From: Gemmatimonadota bacterium
GTDB lineage: Bacteria > Gemmatimonadota > Gemmatimonadetes > Gemmatimonadales > Gemmatimonadaceae
Direction: 5' to 3'
Assembly: GCA_029884515.1 (NCBI GenBank)
Contig: JAOUHR010000004.1
Location: 1-18,924 of the forward strand
Length of the DNA stretch: 18,924 nt
The translations under genes were made by a program, and so were the position numbers. Of this stretch, positions 1 through 7,143 are shown piece by piece (within the stretch, counting starts at the first letter, position 1; the number at the start of each line of letters is the position of its first letter). The notes beneath the pieces are model-generated. The model saw only the letters and a program-made list of their open reading frames with translations. It was not told where the DNA came from and did not search any database.

Positions 1-935
1 GAGATCACGTGGTCATCGCCAGTGGATTCGTACGGCCGCGTGCCGGCGGCCTTCTCGGCGATCAGCTTCTCGGCCTCGCCCATCGTCTTGCCGCCCGTCC
101 AGAGCGCGAACACGCGCACGGTGAGCTTCCCGTCCGCTTCGACCGCCTTGTAGTCCTCCCAGGTGCGCTGGTTGATCCCCGGGTCCTTGAGGCCAGTCAT
201 CCCTTCCGCGTTGAAGGCCGCGGCGAGCGATGCCATCGCCTCGCGCTCCATCTGCGCGGACTCCACCGGCACGAGCCGGTTCACGAGGTCCTGCGCGGAT
301 TCCTTGAGGATCCCGGTAGGCGTGCCGTCCGAATTGCGGTCGATCGTCCCGCCCGGTGGATCCCTCGTCTCCTTCGTGATGCCGGCGAGCTTGAGCGCCG
401 CGGCGTTCGCGACGCCGTAGTGCCCCATCGTCTGCGTGAGCCACACCGGATGGTGGGGTGCGATGGCGTCGAGGTCGGCCGCCGCGAGCAGGCGCTTCTC
501 GGCGAGCTTCCCCTCGTCCCAACCGCGGCCGACGATCCAGGCGCCGGGCTCGGCGGCGGCGATCCGCTCGCGCACCTTCGCCTGCACGTCGGCGACGCTC
601 GTCGCGTTCGGGTAGCTCAGGTCGAGGATGAAGAGCCGATCCACCCCGGCCGCGGCGAAGTGGTCGTGTGCGTCGAGCAGGCCGGGCGTCATCGTCAGGC
701 CCTTGAGGTCCACGCGCTGCGTGCCGCGACCTGCATGGAGCAGCACCGCGCTGTCCGTGCCGACCGCGATGATCCGCCCGTCCTTCACCGCCACCGCCTG
801 CGCGATCGCGTCCGTGGAGTCGACGGTGATGACCTTGCCGTTGAAGAGCACGAGGTCGGCATCGCCGGAACTCCCGCAGGCGGCGACGAGGAGAGCGAGG
901 GCGGGACGGAGCAGGGAATGGCGCATGGCGAGCAT
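1..935 (-). CDS. Exported YtcJ-like amidohydrolase (Amidohydro_3), partial lipoprotein
   Basis: A metal-dependent amidohydrolase of the Amidohydro_3/YtcJ group. Its C-terminal part lies beyond the left edge; 311 codons are visible. The protein opens with a short signal peptide ending in a lipobox (V-A-A-C, Cys at about residue 20), so it is probably a lipoprotein. The family's N-terminal pattern follows: an LFNGKVITVD strand, then TPGLLDAHDHF with the metal-binding H-x-H (about His90 and His92). GRGWDE (about 136-141) and the GHYGVANAAALKLAGIT stretch are typical of YtcJ-like enzymes. The substrate cannot be read from the sequence. There are two in-frame ATGs, at 935 and 926, and neither has a Shine-Dalgarno sequence; I took the longer one. 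It lies 126 bases downstream of ppc on the same strand and probably has its own promoter. Confidence 0.85.
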   Translation of the reverse strand, partial: MLAMRHSLLRPALALLVAACGSSGDADLVLFNGKVITVDSTDAIAQAVAVKDGRIIAVGTDSAVLLHAGRGTQRVDLKGLTMTPGLLDAHDHFAAAGVDRLFILDLSYPNATSVADVQAKVRERIAAAEPGAWIVGRGWDEGKLAEKRLLAAADLDAIAPHHPVWLTQTMGHYGVANAAALKLAGITKETRDPPGGTIDRNSDGTPTGILKESAQDLVNRLVPVESAQMEREAMASLAAAFNAEGMTGLKDPGINQRTWEDYKAVEADGKLTVRVFALWTGGKTMGEAEKLIAEKAAGTRPYESTGDDHVI

Positions 936-1032
936 CAGCGGATGGGGTGGGGGGAGCAGGTGTCGCGGCTCAATGTGTGGGCGCGCCGCGTGCGCCGCGA
1001 GTCCGTGGCGCACGCCCGGCCGCGCACGGTCG

Positions 1033-1049
1033 GCGACCTTCGCGGTCGC
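1033..1049 (-). terminator. Small hairpin downstream of ppc
   Basis: Perfect 6-bp stem (GCGACC/GGTCGC) with a 5-base loop, starting 13 bases after the ppc stop codon. There is no T-tract, so intrinsic termination is only a possibility. Confidence 0.3.
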
Positions 1050-1061
1050 ACGCCATGCCAC

Positions 1062-3722
1062 TCACCCGGTGTTCCGCATCCCCGCCGCGATCCCGTTCAC
1101 GGTCACGAGGAACGCATCGAAGAGCGCCGGGTCGTCACCCGCCGCGCGCAGGCGCGAGAGCACCTCCACCTGCACGACGTTGATCGGGTCCACGTACGGA
1201 TTGCGCACGTCGATCGAGCGCCGCAGCACCGGGTTCTCCTCGAGCAGGCGCGCGTGCCCGGTCACGGCGAGCGACGCCGCGATGGTGCGCTGGAGCTGCG
1301 CGCGCAGCGTCGCGCCGAGTGCCTGCAGGTCCGCGGGGACCAGCTGTGCGTCATAGAAGGCGGCGATCTCCGGCGAGGCCTTGGCGAGCACCATCTCGAT
1401 CAGGTCGAGCGTGGACCGGAAGAAGGGCCACTCGGCGTACATCGTGCGCACCTCCCCGAGCTGGCCCTTCGCGATGGCCTCCTCGAGCGCGTCGCCCACT
1501 CCGAGCCAGGCGGGGAGCATCAGCCGGGTCTGCGTCCAGGCGAACACCCAGGGGATCGCCCGCAACGATTCGACGCCCTCGCCCGGCCTCCGTCGCGCCG
1601 GGCGGCTCCCGATGCGGAGGCGCCCGAGTTCCACCTCCGGTGTGGCGAGCCGGAAGTACTCGACGAACCGGGGCGTCTCGTACACGAGGCGGCGGTACGC
1701 CGTGCGCGAGGTGTCGGACATCTGTTGCATCAGCGTCCGCCAGCGCTCGCTCGCGCGGGCGTGGGGGGTGAGCGTCGCCTCGAGGGTCGCCGTGGTGTAC
1801 ACCTCGAGCGTGCGATCGGCGATCGCCGGGAGGCCGAACTGCGCATCCACCATCTCGCCCTGTTCCGTGACGCGGATGGTGCCGTCCACGGAACCGGGCG
1901 GCTGCGACTGGATCGCGAGGTGTGTCGGGCCGCCACCGCGTCCGACGGAACCACCGCGCCCGTGGAAGAGCGTGAGGTGCACCCCGTGCGCGGCGCAGGC
2001 GGCGACCATCCGTTCCTGTGCCGTGAAGAGCTCCCACGCGGCGGCGAGTCGCCCCCCGTCCTTCGCCGAGTCGGAGTAGCCGATCATGACCTCGATCCGT
2101 CCCTCGGCCCGCGTCCGGTACCAGGGGATCGTGAGGAGTGCGTCGATGCACATGGCCGCGCCGCGCAGGAAGTCGACGGTCTCGAAGAGCGGCACCACCC
2201 GCAGCGGGTCGCGGGCGCCGGCCGCACGCTGCAGCACCTCTACGGCGAGCACGTCGGAGGCGGTGGACGCCATCGAGATGACGTAGGCGCCGAGCGACCC
2301 AGGCGGGAGCGCGGCCGCGGAGCGGAAGGTGTCCAGGACGTCGCGGACGTCCGCGTCGAACGCCCCGCGCGCGGCGACCCCACCTGCCGTGACGTTGGCG
2401 CCTTCCTCCAACTCCTGCAGCAGGAACGCGCGCCGCGTCGCCTCGTCCCACGCGCCGTACGCGCCGAGTCCGGCGTGGCGGGTGATGGCGTCGAGCGCCT
2501 CGGTGTGACGCGGCGCCTCCTGGCGCAGGTCGAGCCCGATGAGCGTCTCGCCGAAGCAGGACACCCGCCGCCGCAGGTCGAGCAGCCGGTCGTCGGCGAT
2601 CGCCTGGCCGCCCGTCTCGACGAGCGACCGGTGGCAGAGGTCGAGCGCCTCCAGGAGCGTTCCCCGTGCTTCCTTCCCGATGACGGTCGGATCGAGCGGA
2701 CCCTCCTGCGAGAGTGCGTGGGCGATCGCGTCGCGTGTCGTGAGCAGCCGGTCGGCCACCGGCCGCAGCACGGCCCGGTACGGCTCCATCGCGCGACCGG
2801 CACGAGCGCGGAGCTCGGCGTTCGCCGTCTCCATCGAGAGCTCGTGTCGCAGCGCCTCGACCTCGTGCCAGTAGAGGTCCGCCGCCATCCAGCGTGCCAG
2901 CAGACAGGCACGCACGGTGACGTCGGGGGTCACGTTCGGGTTGCCGTCTCGGTCGCCGCCGATCCACGAACCGAACCGGATGGGTGAGACGCCGTCCGGA
3001 AGCCCCGCACCGGTGGCGGCGCGAAGGCCCTGATCGAGTGCGCGCAGGTAGCGCGGCACCGCATCCCAGAGCGTCTGTTCGAACGCCACGAGGCCCCACT
3101 TCACCTCGTCCGCCGGCGTCGGCGGATCGCGCCGCACTTCGTTCGTCATCCACATCGCGGCGACCTCCGCCCGCAGTTCGCGATGCAGGTCGGACCGTTC
3201 CGGTTCCGTGAGGTCCGGGCGATCGCCGAACGCCAGCAGGTCGGCGATGCGCCGCGCCTTTCGCCGGACGGTGCGCCGCACGACCTCCGTGGGGTGCGCG
3301 GTGAGCACGAGCTCCACGCGCAGGGCGCAGGCGGTGGCGTGGATCGCGTCCGGGGCGACGCCCGCTGCCGTCAGTCGTGTGAAGCTGTCCGCCAGCGAGC
3401 CGCGCTGCGGCGGTGCGCCGGGGTCCCGCTGGTAGTCGCGCCGGCGCCGGATGCGGTGATGCTGCTCGGCGATGTTTGCCAGGCCGAGGAAGTGCGCGAA
3501 GGCGCGCGCGACGGCGAGCGCGTCGGGCACGGAGAGCTCCCGGAGGGTCTGCTGCAGCGAGGCGAAGTCCGCTGCTCCGCGCCGCGCGTCCTTCGAGAGG
3601 GCACGTACACGCTCGACGGCCGCGAAGAGTCGCTCGCCACCCTCGGCGCGCAGCGTGTCCCCGAGGAGGTCGCCGAGCAGCCGGACGTCGTCGTGCAATC
3701 GTTGATGCGGATCGCTGGTCAT
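1062..3722 (-). CDS. ppc: Phosphoenolpyruvate carboxylase
   Basis: Carboxylates phosphoenolpyruvate with bicarbonate to oxaloacetate, an anaplerotic cytoplasmic reaction. The 886-residue product matches the usual bacterial length (about 880-930). All landmark motifs are present: LTAHPTE at about 140-146 with the catalytic His, GSWIGGDRDGNP at about 251-262, VMIGYSDSAKDGG at about 545-557, and the glycine/arginine loop FHGRGGSVGRGGGP at about 586-599. The protein ends in the family's conserved C-terminus, GMRNTG. The frame is open up to an ATG at 3779, but I chose the ATG at 3722. A GTGACA/CATATT promoter lies between the two, so 3779 would be upstream of transcription. The CATATT box is 10 bases before the 3722 ATG and no Shine-Dalgarno is visible, so the mRNA should have little or no leader. 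It is divergent from the barrel protein at 3848. Confidence 0.97.
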   Translation of the reverse strand: MTSDPHQRLHDDVRLLGDLLGDTLRAEGGERLFAAVERVRALSKDARRGAADFASLQQTLRELSVPDALAVARAFAHFLGLANIAEQHHRIRRRRDYQRDPGAPPQRGSLADSFTRLTAAGVAPDAIHATACALRVELVLTAHPTEVVRRTVRRKARRIADLLAFGDRPDLTEPERSDLHRELRAEVAAMWMTNEVRRDPPTPADEVKWGLVAFEQTLWDAVPRYLRALDQGLRAATGAGLPDGVSPIRFGSWIGGDRDGNPNVTPDVTVRACLLARWMAADLYWHEVEALRHELSMETANAELRARAGRAMEPYRAVLRPVADRLLTTRDAIAHALSQEGPLDPTVIGKEARGTLLEALDLCHRSLVETGGQAIADDRLLDLRRRVSCFGETLIGLDLRQEAPRHTEALDAITRHAGLGAYGAWDEATRRAFLLQELEEGANVTAGGVAARGAFDADVRDVLDTFRSAAALPPGSLGAYVISMASTASDVLAVEVLQRAAGARDPLRVVPLFETVDFLRGAAMCIDALLTIPWYRTRAEGRIEVMIGYSDSAKDGGRLAAAWELFTAQERMVAACAAHGVHLTLFHGRGGSVGRGGGPTHLAIQSQPPGSVDGTIRVTEQGEMVDAQFGLPAIADRTLEVYTTATLEATLTPHARASERWRTLMQQMSDTSRTAYRRLVYETPRFVEYFRLATPEVELGRLRIGSRPARRRPGEGVESLRAIPWVFAWTQTRLMLPAWLGVGDALEEAIAKGQLGEVRTMYAEWPFFRSTLDLIEMVLAKASPEIAAFYDAQLVPADLQALGATLRAQLQRTIAASLAVTGHARLLEENPVLRRSIDVRNPYVDPINVVQVEVLSRLRAAGDDPALFDAFLVTVNGIAAGMRNTG

Positions 3723-3732
3723 CGCGCGCAGC

Positions 3733-3761
3733 AATATGCGGGTCGTACCGGAGGGTGTCAC
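3733..3761 (-). promoter_or_regulatory. Sigma70-type promoter of ppc
   Basis: On the minus strand GTGACA (3761-3756, 5/6 match to TTGACA) is followed by exactly 17 bases and then CATATT (3738-3733, 4/6 match to TATAAT). Expected transcription start is within a few bases of the ATG at 3722. This is the best promoter match in the window and it fixes the ppc start. Confidence 0.65.
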
Positions 3762-3802
3762 GGCGGCGCGAGCTGACACTCGTCGCCCGTGCGACGGTCA
3801 CC

Positions 3803-3808
3803 TAGCTT
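3803..3808 (+). promoter_or_regulatory. Possible -10 box of the barrel-protein operon
   Basis: TAGCTT lies 39 bases before the GTG at 3848. The same hexamer occurs just before the EamA gene at 12664. No convincing -35 element is seen at 16-18 bases upstream. Confidence 0.3.
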
Positions 3809-3847
3809 TGCGGGACCGCACCGCCGAGGACGCCCCTGCCAGCTCCC

Positions 3848-4681
3848 GTGACCCGTACGAGACGACCCTTCGCGACCCGTGGCGGCCCGCTCCTCCTGTT
3901 CTGGTGTGCGGCCCCCGCGGCCGCGCAGCTCCGGCCGCTCGAGCCGACGTCCCTGCGCGCGCTCGTGCCCACCGTCAGCATCACCGCCGAACTCGGCGCG
4001 TCGCGACTCGATGGGCAGCGCGCCTCGCTCGCCGGCACCGAAGGTGCGCTCACCGAAGTCGGCAACTTCGCGCTCACCTGGCGCACGGGACGCGTCGCGC
4101 TCGAGGTGGCGGGCACCGCGCAGCGCCTCTTCCGCGAGCGGACGTCCTTCGCCGCCGCCGATCCGCAGGTGCTGCCCTCGGCTGACGGCCGGCGCCACGA
4201 CATGGGCGACCTGCGCATCGGCACGACGCTGCGCCTCACGCCGGACGATGCGCGCCTGACCGGCCTCCTGCGGTTCGGCACACGCCTGCCCACCACGGAC
4301 AACACCACGGGCCTCGACCGTGACGCGACCGACTTCTACCTCACGCTCGGCACGATCACGCGACGCGGCGCCCTCGTGCTCGGCGCCGAGGCGGGGATCG
4401 GGATCAACGGCACGCGGGAGCCGCGCTTCGAGCAGGACGACCTCCTGCTCTACGCTGTGCGCGCGGAGTTCACGCGGGGGATGTTCACGCCGGGCGTGAC
4501 CGTGCTGGGCCAGATGCACGGAGGCGAGCACCCGCCCATCCGCGCGGCCGAGGATCTCGGCGAGGTGCGCGCGGGCGTCCGCGTCGGGGGACGGCGGTGG
4601 GTGCGCCTCGAGGCGGTGCGCGGCTTCACACCCTTCTCGCCGTCGGGTGGCATCCGCCTGTCGGCGGGCGTCGAGCGGTAG
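3848..4681 (+). CDS. Predicted outer-membrane beta-barrel protein
   Basis: A 277-residue protein that I cannot assign to a named family. It starts with basic residues (TRTRR) and a short hydrophobic stretch ending in AAPAAA before Gln27, consistent with signal peptidase I cleavage after residue 26. The mature part lacks hydrophobic helices. It is made of alternating polar and apolar segments in evenly spaced strand-like blocks (VSITAELGAS, GNFALTWRTG, DLRIGTTLRL, LLRFGTRLPT, LVLGAEAGIG, EVRAGVRVGG), as in outer-membrane barrels or transporter-like porins. It ends GGIRLSAGVER, not in the common terminal Phe. The GTG at 3848 is the only reasonable start, since the signal peptide begins there. 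It is first in a three-gene run: the acetyltransferase starts 13 bases after its stop. A soluble beta-rich periplasmic protein is an alternative. Confidence 0.65.
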   Translation: MTRTRRPFATRGGPLLLFWCAAPAAAQLRPLEPTSLRALVPTVSITAELGASRLDGQRASLAGTEGALTEVGNFALTWRTGRVALEVAGTAQRLFRERTSFAAADPQVLPSADGRRHDMGDLRIGTTLRLTPDDARLTGLLRFGTRLPTTDNTTGLDRDATDFYLTLGTITRRGALVLGAEAGIGINGTREPRFEQDDLLLYAVRAEFTRGMFTPGVTVLGQMHGGEHPPIRAAEDLGEVRAGVRVGGRRWVRLEAVRGFTPFSPSGGIRLSAGVER

Positions 4682-4694
4682 CGGCGTGGCGGAC

Positions 4695-5249
4695 ATGCGG
4701 CTGCACATCCGACGCGGGAACCCCGGCGATGCCGCCACGCTCGCGGCATTCGCGGCGCAGACCTTCTTCGACACCTACGCCGCGCAGAACACCCCGGAGG
4801 ACATGGCGGCGCACTTGGCGTCGGCGTACGGGGTCGGGCAGCAGGGCGGCGAGCTCGCGGACCCGGAGGTCGTCACGCTCCTGGCCGAGGATGGGGAGGT
4901 CCTGGCCGGTTTCGCGCAGCTCCGCCGAGGGCGGGCACCCGAGTGCGTCACGCATGCGCGCGCTCACGAGGTGCACCGGTTCTACGTCGCGCGTGAGTAC
5001 CACGGGCGAGGCGTGTCGCGACTCCTCATGCGCGCGGTGATGGCGGCGGCGCGCGTGCGTGGCGCCACGCACCTCTGGCTCAGTGTCTGGGAGCGCAACC
5101 CGCGCGCGATCGCGTTCTACGGGAAGATGGGCTTCGTGCCGGAGGGCACCACGTACTTCGTCGTGGGCCAGGACCGACAGGACGACCTTGTGCTCGTCGC
5201 ACCGATCGGCGTGGGCGACGCACCCGGCACGCCGAACCAGGAGGACTGA
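4695..5249 (+). CDS. GNAT-family N-acetyltransferase
   Basis: A 184-residue acetyl-CoA-dependent acyltransferase of the GNAT superfamily. Motif A is clear: HRFYVAREYHGRGVSRLLM (about 94-112), a beta strand leading into the pyrophosphate-binding G-x-G-x loop. Motif B follows as LWLSVWERNPRAIAFYGKMGFVPEG (about 127-151), with the conserved N-x-x-A-x-x-F-Y-x-K-x-G-F. The substrate is unknown. I used the ATG at 4695 because homology begins there (MRLHIRRGNPGDAATL); a GTG at 4686 is in frame and possible. Its stop overlaps the next start in TGATG, so the two are probably translationally coupled. Confidence 0.9.
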   Translation: MRLHIRRGNPGDAATLAAFAAQTFFDTYAAQNTPEDMAAHLASAYGVGQQGGELADPEVVTLLAEDGEVLAGFAQLRRGRAPECVTHARAHEVHRFYVAREYHGRGVSRLLMRAVMAAARVRGATHLWLSVWERNPRAIAFYGKMGFVPEGTTYFVVGQDRQDDLVLVAPIGVGDAPGTPNQED

Positions 5250-5683
5250 TGGTCGACTGCATCGCGTACAAGAGCGGCTACAAGTACCAGCTCAAGCGAC
5301 CGTACGTCGTCGGGATCCGCCTGCGGCCGCCGGCAGCGATCGTGACCGAGTACGTCTCCCTCGACGTGCAGGGGCAGCTCCGGCTCAGGGAGGGCTACGC
5401 GTGGGACGGACCGTCGGGCCCGACGATCGACACGGCGACGTTCATGCGCGGATCGCTCATCCACGACGCGCTCTACCAGCTGATGCGGGAGCGGTATCTC
5501 GACCGCGTGGTGTATCGCGGGATGGCGGACGAGATCCTGCGCGAGACCTGCCGGGAGGATGGAATGGCCTGGGTGCGCGCCTGGTGGGTGTATCAGGGTG
5601 TCAAACTCTTCGCGGACCCGTCGGCCGACCCGGCGTCGGACCGGCCGCTGACGTTCGCCCCGACGGGCTGTCGGGGTGCCTAG
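5249..5683 (+). CDS. DUF1353 family protein
   Basis: A 144-residue protein matching the DUF1353 family: the signature GYAWDGPSGP (49-58) followed by SLIHDALYQLMR (69-80) is characteristic. The family has no established biochemical function and many members sit in phage genomes, but nothing else here looks phage-derived. The start is well supported: AGGAGG lies 4 bases before the ATG, and the ATG shares one base with the acetyltransferase stop (TGATG). A strong hairpin follows 18 bases after its stop. Confidence 0.85.
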   Translation: MVDCIAYKSGYKYQLKRPYVVGIRLRPPAAIVTEYVSLDVQGQLRLREGYAWDGPSGPTIDTATFMRGSLIHDALYQLMRERYLDRVVYRGMADEILRETCREDGMAWVRAWWVYQGVKLFADPSADPASDRPLTFAPTGCRGA

Positions 5684-5701
5684 GTGTGGCGCCGCGGGCG
5701 A

Positions 5702-5726
5702 CACCGCCGGAGTCCGCCCGGCGGTG
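5702..5726. terminator. Bidirectional hairpin between convergent genes
   Basis: Perfect 9-bp stem (CACCGCCGG/CCGGCGGTG) with a 7-base loop. It sits exactly between the converging DUF1353 gene (stop at 5683) and mscL (stop at 5740). No T-tract on either side, as is common in GC-rich genomes. Confidence 0.6.
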
Positions 5727-5739
5727 CCCCCGACGCACG

Positions 5740-6027
5740 CTACTTCTTCGCGACCGTGTCTTCCTTCAGCACCTTCTTCGCGAAGATGAAGACGAGCCAG
5801 GCGACGATGACGAAGTTGATCAGGGCGGCGATCACCTGCCCAACCGCCATGGGACCGAGCATCATGTTCTGCCAGTCGCCGCTCGGAAGCACGAGACCGA
5901 TCAGGGGCATCAGCATGCCGTCCACGATCGCCTTCACGAGTTCGCCGGCCTTGGCACCGATGATCACGCCGATGGCCAAGCCGATGACGCTGTATTCCTT
6001 GAGGAACTTCATGAAATCGCCGCGCAT
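5740..6027 (-). CDS. mscL: Short MscL-type mechanosensitive channel
   Basis: A 95-residue membrane protein of the large-conductance mechanosensitive channel family, which opens under membrane tension to relieve osmotic shock. The N-terminal amphipathic part (GDFMKFLKEYSVIG) leads into the pore helix with the family's glycine-rich pattern (LAIGVIIGAKAGELVKAIVDGMLMPLIGLV, about 17-46). After a short loop comes the second helix (IAALINFVIVAWLVFIFAKKVL). Typical MscL proteins are about 130-150 residues; here the periplasmic loop is short and the protein ends about 10 residues after TM2, so the C-terminal bundle is missing. I chose the ATG at 6027 because GGAG lies 6 bases upstream. A longer start at 6057 is open but has no such site. 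Confidence 0.85.
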   Translation of the reverse strand: MRGDFMKFLKEYSVIGLAIGVIIGAKAGELVKAIVDGMLMPLIGLVLPSGDWQNMMLGPMAVGQVIAALINFVIVAWLVFIFAKKVLKEDTVAKK

Positions 6028-6060
6028 GCAGATCTCCAGGTGGTGGGGGAGGCGCACGAC

Positions 6061-6090
6061 TCGCCATGGTCAGGCGCCGCCCGCTAATAT
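6061..6090 (+). promoter_or_regulatory. Candidate promoter of the methyltransferase run
   Basis: TCGCCA (6061-6066, 4/6 to TTGACA), 18-base spacer, TAATAT (6085-6090). The same TCGCCA-N18 layout precedes the lipoprotein gene at 17345. It overlaps the mscL promoter on the other strand. Confidence 0.45.
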
Positions 6091-6114
6091 CTTGACTCGA
6101 CTGCCCCCCGTCCA
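6086..6114 (-). promoter_or_regulatory. Candidate promoter of mscL
   Basis: Minus strand TGGACG (6114-6109, 4/6 to TTGACA), 17-base spacer, GATATT (6091-6086, 4/6 to TATAAT). This predicts a leader of about 50 bases that carries the GGAG ribosome binding site of mscL. Confidence 0.5.
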
Positions 6115-6165
6115 GAGGCGGAAACGCTGACGCGCGAGGCGATCGCAGGAGCGCCGGCGGAGCTC

Positions 6166-6309
6166 ATGGGCAATCGATGCTGCGTTCACCACCTCCTGCC
6201 CGGTCCACACACCGTTCGCGAGAAGCCCTTCTTCACGCCCTACCACGACCGCCAACATCTCGAGGGCGTCCGGCTGCGCTTGGCGGCGCGGCGGGGGTCC
6301 GGCGCGTGA
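6166..6309 (+). CDS. Small hypothetical ORF coupled to the methyltransferase
   Basis: A 47-residue ORF, too short for most gene callers. I do not recognise it. Its product is basic and His/Cys-containing (MGNRCCVHHLLPG near the start, then EKPFFTPYHDRQHLEGV). About 83% of its codons end in G or C, while the overlapping frame starting at 6177 has many A/T-ending codons, so this frame is the likelier coding one. Its TGA overlaps the GTG of the downstream methyltransferase by 4 bases (GTGA), a typical coupled junction. Coding-like sequence continues in frame upstream to about 6121 without an ATG, so a non-ATG start (for example the CTG at 6127) or a decayed 5' end is possible. GGAG lies only 3 bases before the ATG, which is close. 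Confidence 0.45.
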   Translation: MGNRCCVHHLLPGPHTVREKPFFTPYHDRQHLEGVRLRLAARRGSGA

Positions 6310-7112
6310 GCACCTTCCTGCCGCGCCTGCAGCTCGCGGAGCTGGAGGACCTCGCGTGGTTCCCGGCCCGGATCCGCGACCTCTCGACGGACTACCTGGA
6401 GTACCTCGAGTCGCGACTCGGCCTTGCCGCGATCGTCGCGCCGCGGCTGCGAGAGGCCCTCCGCGCCTCGGGCACGGACCGCGTGGTGGACCTCTGCTCC
6501 GGTGGTGGCGGCCCGGTCGCGGAGCTCCAGGTGGAGCTGACGCGCGAAGGGCCTCCCGTGCGCTTCGTCCTCACCGACTGGTTCCCGAATCGCACGGCGT
6601 TCGAGCGCATCACGGCGGCCAACGAGGCGATCACCTTCTGCGCGACACCGGTCGACGCCCGGCGCGTGCCACGCGACCTCGCGGGACTCCGGACCCTCTT
6701 CAACGCGTTCCACCATTTCGCCCCACCCGACGCACGCGCCATCCTCGCGGCCGCCGCGAAGGACCGAGCGCCCATCGCGATCTTCGAGCTCTCGGAGCGG
6801 TCACTGCGAACGCTCCTGTCGCTGCTACTCATGCCCCTCGCCGTCTGGCTCGGCACCCCGTTCCTTCGGCCTTTCTCCTGGGACCGGCTGCTCTGGACCT
6901 ATGTGATCCCGCTGGTGCCGCTCACCTGCCTCTGGGACGGGCTCGTCTCGCAATGGCGGTCGTATTCGCCACGCGAGCTGCGGGGTCTCGTCTCGAGTCT
7001 TGGAGCGACCGGCTTCCGCTGGAACGCCGGCGTCCTCCGCCACCCGTTCCTGCCGGCGAACATCACGTACCTCATCGGTGTCCCGGACGAGCCGCACCGC
7101 ACGACTGGCTGA
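6306..7112 (+). CDS. SAM-dependent methyltransferase-like protein with hydrophobic segment
   Basis: A 268-residue class I methyltransferase-like protein. The SAM-binding glycine loop is VVDLCSGGGGP (60-70). A second acidic strand end is FVLTDWFPN (87-95), and LRTLFNAFHHF (128-138) is in the motif IV area. Residues about 168-190 (LLSLLLMPLAVWLG) and 194-213 (LLWTYVIPLVPLTCLWDGL) are strongly hydrophobic, so the protein may be membrane-bound. The C-terminal SYSPRELRGLVSSLGATGFRW is the usual final sheet region. Substrate unknown. I chose the GTG at 6306: the methyltransferase homology starts there, a G-rich site lies just before it, and the preceding small ORF ends within it. A longer start at 6177 lies in a frame with poor codon use. 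Confidence 0.75.
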   Translation: MSTFLPRLQLAELEDLAWFPARIRDLSTDYLEYLESRLGLAAIVAPRLREALRASGTDRVVDLCSGGGGPVAELQVELTREGPPVRFVLTDWFPNRTAFERITAANEAITFCATPVDARRVPRDLAGLRTLFNAFHHFAPPDARAILAAAAKDRAPIAIFELSERSLRTLLSLLLMPLAVWLGTPFLRPFSWDRLLWTYVIPLVPLTCLWDGLVSQWRSYSPRELRGLVSSLGATGFRWNAGVLRHPFLPANITYLIGVPDEPHRTTG

Positions 7113-7128
7113 GGGGCCCCGGTTCGGG

Positions 7129-7134
7129 TAGCAT
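7129..7134 (+). promoter_or_regulatory. Possible -10 box before the second methyltransferase
   Basis: TAGCAT ends 9 bases before the ATG at 7144, in the 31-base gap after the preceding gene. No good -35 is visible. It may allow separate, nearly leaderless transcription inside the run. Confidence 0.25.
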
Positions 7135-7143
7135 CGAGTGACG

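Noticed and set aside
9..2987. 992-codon plus-strand open frame
   Set aside because: Antisense to the amidohydrolase and ppc. Its product is Arg/His-rich with no domain, as expected from GC-rich shadow frames.
6177..6305. N-terminal extension of the first methyltransferase from the ATG at 6177
   Set aside because: Codon use in this stretch is poor (many A/T-ending codons), the peptide is Pro/Arg-rich, and the overlapping +1 frame looks coding instead.
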